Shown piece by piece: positions 7,024 through 8,813 of a stretch of 8,813 nucleotides of DNA (positions are counted from its first letter, which is position 1; each line of letters begins with the position of its first letter). The position numbers and the translations under genes were made by a program. The DNA is from Lysobacterales bacterium (lineage in GTDB: Bacteria > Pseudomonadota > Gammaproteobacteria > Xanthomonadales > SZUA-36), in assembly GCA_026196445.1 (NCBI GenBank), contig JAPHTE010000468.1:1-8813 (forward strand), read 5' to 3'. The notes beneath the pieces are model-generated. The model did not search any database, had not been told where the DNA came from, and saw only the letters and a list, made by a program, of their open reading frames with translations.

Positions 7024-7041
7024 ACCGAATCGACATTCGGT
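7024..7041 (+). promoter_or_regulatory. Hairpin in the leader of the DUF4242 genes
   Basis: ACCGAAT (7024-7030) and ATTCGGT (7035-7041) form a perfect 7-base stem closing a CGAC tetraloop, 31 bases before the ATG at 7073. With no T-run after it, it is more likely a stabilising leader hairpin or a dimeric-regulator site (possibly for the adjacent LuxR-type protein) than a terminator. A clear promoter for this cassette was not found; TATTCT at 7010-7015 is a weak -10 candidate. Confidence 0.35.
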
Positions 7042-7072
7042 CCAACCAACCATTAACCAAGAGGATAGAGAC

Positions 7073-7345
7073 ATGCCCAGATATGTAATCGAACGTGATT
7101 TTTCCGATGGACTCATCATACCGACGGATGCCGCAGGCGCTAACGCCTGTCTTGGTGTCATTGATCGAAACGCCGATCAGGAGGTGACGTGGGTGCATTC
7201 CTATGTAAGCGTGGACAAGAAAAAGTCCTTCTGCGTATATGACGGCCCCAGCCCGGAGGCAATCCGGAATACGGCAAAGAAAAACAGCCTGCCGGTCAAC
7301 CGCATCACCGAAGTTCGGGTCCTCGACCCTTACTTTTATTATTGA
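7073..7345 (+). CDS. DUF4242 (SCO4226-like) small protein
   Basis: A 90-residue protein I assign to DUF4242, the family of the Streptomyces coelicolor nickel-binding protein SCO4226 (ferredoxin-like alpha/beta fold). Visible: an opening strand PRYVIERDF (2-10), a helix around 20-33, then WVHSYVSVDKKKSFCVYDGP (40-59), a helix with SPEAIRNTAKK (60-70), and a final strand RITEVRVLDP (77-86). No signal peptide, so cytosolic. Cys54 aligns with the single Cys of each domain in the next gene. The HxxxHG motif of the exported copies is replaced by NTAKKNSLP here, so this copy may bind a different metal or none. Shine-Dalgarno AGAGGA lies about 8 bases before the ATG. The stop TGA is part of TGAGGAGG, the ribosome site of the next gene, so translation of the two is likely coupled. 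Biochemical role not established. Confidence 0.85.
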   Translation: MPRYVIERDFSDGLIIPTDAAGANACLGVIDRNADQEVTWVHSYVSVDKKKSFCVYDGPSPEAIRNTAKKNSLPVNRITEVRVLDPYFYY

Positions 7346-7357
7346 GGAGGCGATATC

Positions 7358-7960
7358 ATGAAGATCAGATTTCAACTCATCGCAGAACTCTCCGCGCTGA
7401 TCCTGGTCACCGTTACGGCGGTTTCCGCCGACGACACACCAAAGCTCCTGTTCATGGATGTACACGACCTGGAATCGGTAACCGCCGAAGCCGTGGCCGA
7501 GGCCCACTCGAAGGACCTGGCCGTGCAAGACAAGTATGGCGTCGATTTCCTTCGCTATTGGGTCGATGAAACGCATTCCAAGGTTTACTGCCTGGCCGCG
7601 GCGAACGACGCCAAGTCCATCAGCGCCGCACATTCGGAAGCTCACGGTTTGGTACCTCAAAATGTTCACCAGGTATCAGCCGGCGAGGAGGCCGCCGGGG
7701 ATAGGACGAGCAGGTTGTTCCTGGATGTACACAGGGTTGGTGCCGGTAAAGTCAGCGTTGAGGACGTTGCTGCCGCACACGACAAGGACCTTGCCGTGCA
7801 GGACGCGCACAACGTGCACTTCATTAATTATTGGGTGGATCCCCGGTCGGGAGACATCTTCTGTTTGTCCGAGGCCCGGAACGCCGAAGACGTACTCGAG
7901 ACGCACCGCGAAGCACACGGCCTCATCAGTGATGAGATTGCCGAAGTGACCGAGGGCTAG
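7358..7960 (+). CDS. Exported tandem DUF4242 protein
   Basis: A 200-residue protein. An N-terminal signal peptide (about 1-24, hydrophobic core LSALILVTVT, likely cleavage after AVSA) sends it to the periplasm or beyond. Two DUF4242 domains follow, about 30-106 and 120-197. Each carries MDVH/LDVH (His36, His125), EAHSKDLAVQD/AAHDKDLAVQD (His50, His141), an aromatic YWVD, a Cys after the hydrophobic strand (Cys78, Cys169), and HSEAHG/HREAHG (His92, His96; His183, His187). From His50 onward each matched pair is exactly 91 residues apart, so this is an internal duplication. The paired histidines and acids are plausible metal ligands, by analogy with SCO4226. A strong GAGGAGG overlaps the stop of the previous gene, 7 bases before the ATG at 7358. 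Function unknown; metal binding or envelope stress is inference. Confidence 0.85.
   Translation: MKIRFQLIAELSALILVTVTAVSADDTPKLLFMDVHDLESVTAEAVAEAHSKDLAVQDKYGVDFLRYWVDETHSKVYCLAAANDAKSISAAHSEAHGLVPQNVHQVSAGEEAAGDRTSRLFLDVHRVGAGKVSVEDVAAAHDKDLAVQDAHNVHFINYWVDPRSGDIFCLSEARNAEDVLETHREAHGLISDEIAEVTEG
7445..7948 (+). repeat. Internal gene duplication (two DUF4242 repeats)
   Basis: Unit 1 is about 7445-7675 and unit 2 about 7715-7948, joined by a Gly/Ala/Glu-rich linker. DNA similarity is still visible, for example AAGGACCTGGCCGTGCA at 7511 against AAGGACCTTGCCGTGCA at 7784, a 273-base (91-codon) offset. The neighbouring single-domain gene is a more distant copy of the same fold. Confidence 0.8.
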
Positions 7961-7971
7961 CCCTCTCAACC

Positions 7972-8001
7972 AGCCTGCCCGGTACTTGTTCCGGGCAGGC
8001 T
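7972..8001 (+). terminator. Strong hairpin after the DUF4242 genes, probable terminator
   Basis: AGCCTGCCCGG (7972-7982) pairs perfectly over 11 bases with CCGGGCAGGCT (7991-8001), loop TACTTGTT. It is followed by CCTACTTTG, a poor T-tract. It begins 11 bases after the tandem DUF4242 stop and ends just before the dsbC ribosome site (GAGGA at 8010-8014). It may terminate partially, stabilise the upstream mRNA 3' end, or separate expression of dsbC from the cassette. Confidence 0.6.
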
Positions 8002-8019
8002 CCTACTTTGAGGAATACC

Positions 8020-8813
8020 ATGAGAAAATTACTCATCTTTTTAACCATTAGCTTGTTTCCGGTCATGTGCACCAGCTCGGAAACCACCGCCCAGAATTTG
8101 CAACTGGTGCTTGACCAACTGCAGATCAAAGCCAGCGTGGATGATTTGAAGCCGGCGCCGATAGAGGGGTTCAAGGAAGTCGTGCGCGGCCTGCAGGTGT
8201 TGTATGTGGCCGATGACGGCAGCCTTCTAATAAAGGGTGATGTTCTTTCCATCTCGGGCGAATCGAACCTGACTGAGTTGCGGCGCGCGGAAATTCGGCG
8301 TGGGCTGCTTGCAGACATACCGCTTGATCAGCGCCTGGTCTCACCTGTGCTGGGACAAAGACGCGGGGTCATTACCGTCTTTGTAGACACCAATTGCACG
8401 TATTGCATGAAGCTGCATCATCAGGCTGCAGAACTGGCCAGGCAGGGTATTGAAGTCCAGTATCTTTTTTACCCTCGCTCCGGACAGGCCGGCGAATCAT
8501 TCGCCCAGGCGGTTTCGGTCTGGTGCTCCGCCGACCGTCTTGCTGCGTTGGGGGCGGTGATGAACGGCAAGGAGCTGCCCGTCACCGAATGCAGCAATCC
8601 GGTAAAAGGACATTACCAGCTTGCACGCCAACTTGAACTCCGTGGCACGCCGGCCATAATTTACGCAGACGGCGAGGTCAGCTACGGCGTGCCTGACCTG
8701 GTCAAATCGACCCACGTCGACGTAACCGTATTTCGGGATGCGGGCGACTCCAGCCATCGCCAGTTGAGCGAGGATAGGCCTGAAACACAGCAGTCTTGGT
8801 CCGGGCCAATCAC
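8020..8813 (+). CDS. dsbC: DsbC-like thiol:disulfide isomerase (partial, runs off right edge)
   Basis: DsbC dimers reshuffle wrong disulfide bonds in periplasmic proteins and are kept reduced by DsbD. In the 264 residues visible: signal peptide about 1-24 (RKLLIFLTISLFPV; Cys17 lacks a good lipobox), the N-terminal dimerisation domain with PIEGFKEVV (47-55) and VLYVADDGSLLIKGDV (60-75), NLTELRRAEIRRG (83-95), then the thioredoxin domain with active site CTYC (126-129; E. coli has CGYC), YLFYPRSG (148-155), VWC (167-169), and the cis-Pro loop GTPAI (209-213). Cys126, Cys169 and Cys191 keep the E. coli spacing (43 and 22 residues). After GTPA the open frame continues at least 52 residues without a stop, against about 33 in E. 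coli, and the usual GYxPP motif is altered to SYGVPD, so the C-terminus is extended or atypical. ATG at 8020 with GAGGA upstream. Co-expression with the DUF4242 genes is possible through the hairpin. Confidence 0.9.
   Translation, partial: MRKLLIFLTISLFPVMCTSSETTAQNLQLVLDQLQIKASVDDLKPAPIEGFKEVVRGLQVLYVADDGSLLIKGDVLSISGESNLTELRRAEIRRGLLADIPLDQRLVSPVLGQRRGVITVFVDTNCTYCMKLHHQAAELARQGIEVQYLFYPRSGQAGESFAQAVSVWCSADRLAALGAVMNGKELPVTECSNPVKGHYQLARQLELRGTPAIIYADGEVSYGVPDLVKSTHVDVTVFRDAGDSSHRQLSEDRPETQQSWSGPI

Noticed and set aside
6596..7669. 357-codon open frame on the minus strand
   Set aside because: It lies opposite the LuxR HTH and both DUF4242 genes, whose plus-strand products have clear family motifs and good ribosome sites. 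Its product has no recognisable motif.
8020..8075. Lipoprotein signal in the DsbC-like protein (Cys17)
   Set aside because: The residues before Cys17 (Pro-Val-Met) do not make a lipobox; an ordinary signal peptide cut near residue 24 fits better.

Overview
The window looks like a piece of a gammaproteobacterial chromosome. The evidence is the RecA sequence type (start MDDNRKQAL, closest in my memory to pseudomonad-type RecA), the pncC/cinA-recA neighbourhood known from E. coli and its relatives, and a DsbC with the gammaproteobacterial cysteine layout. The species cannot be named. Nothing suggests a phage, transposon, CRISPR array, tRNA or rRNA.

Left block, minus strand (about 1-3242): a TPR-Fic protein, then the NMN deamidase pncC (CinA C-terminal type) 43 bases later, then recA after a 220-base gap that carries its own promoter. 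Transcription runs right to left. The canonical LexA box CTGT-N8-ACAG is not visible upstream of recA, but a different short dyad sits over the expected start site.

Middle (3243-4357): 89 bases separate the Fic gene from a divergent plus-strand methyltransferase that closely resembles eukaryotic TGS1, the snRNA/snoRNA cap trimethylguanosine synthase. A 324-base stretch without a convincing gene follows. It holds one inverted repeat and ends in a perfect TATAAT box almost touching the next start codon.

Right block, plus strand (4358-8813): a large ATP-dependent LuxR-type (LAL/MalT-like) regulator whose mRNA is probably leaderless; a likely terminator; a small cytosolic DUF4242 (SCO4226-like) protein; an exported protein made of two more DUF4242 domains, translated from a Shine-Dalgarno that overlaps the previous stop codon; a strong hairpin; and a dsbC-like disulfide isomerase gene that runs off the right edge.

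Main leads: (1) a bacterial TGS1-like methyltransferase with no obvious capped RNA substrate; (2) a HYPE/FICD-like TPR-Fic protein in which the usual autoinhibitory Glu appears to be Asp; (3) a regulator plus three-domain DUF4242 cassette, one part cytosolic and one exported, beside an oxidative-folding gene, possibly a metal or envelope-stress module. The functional links between neighbours are inference; the family assignments are mostly secure.
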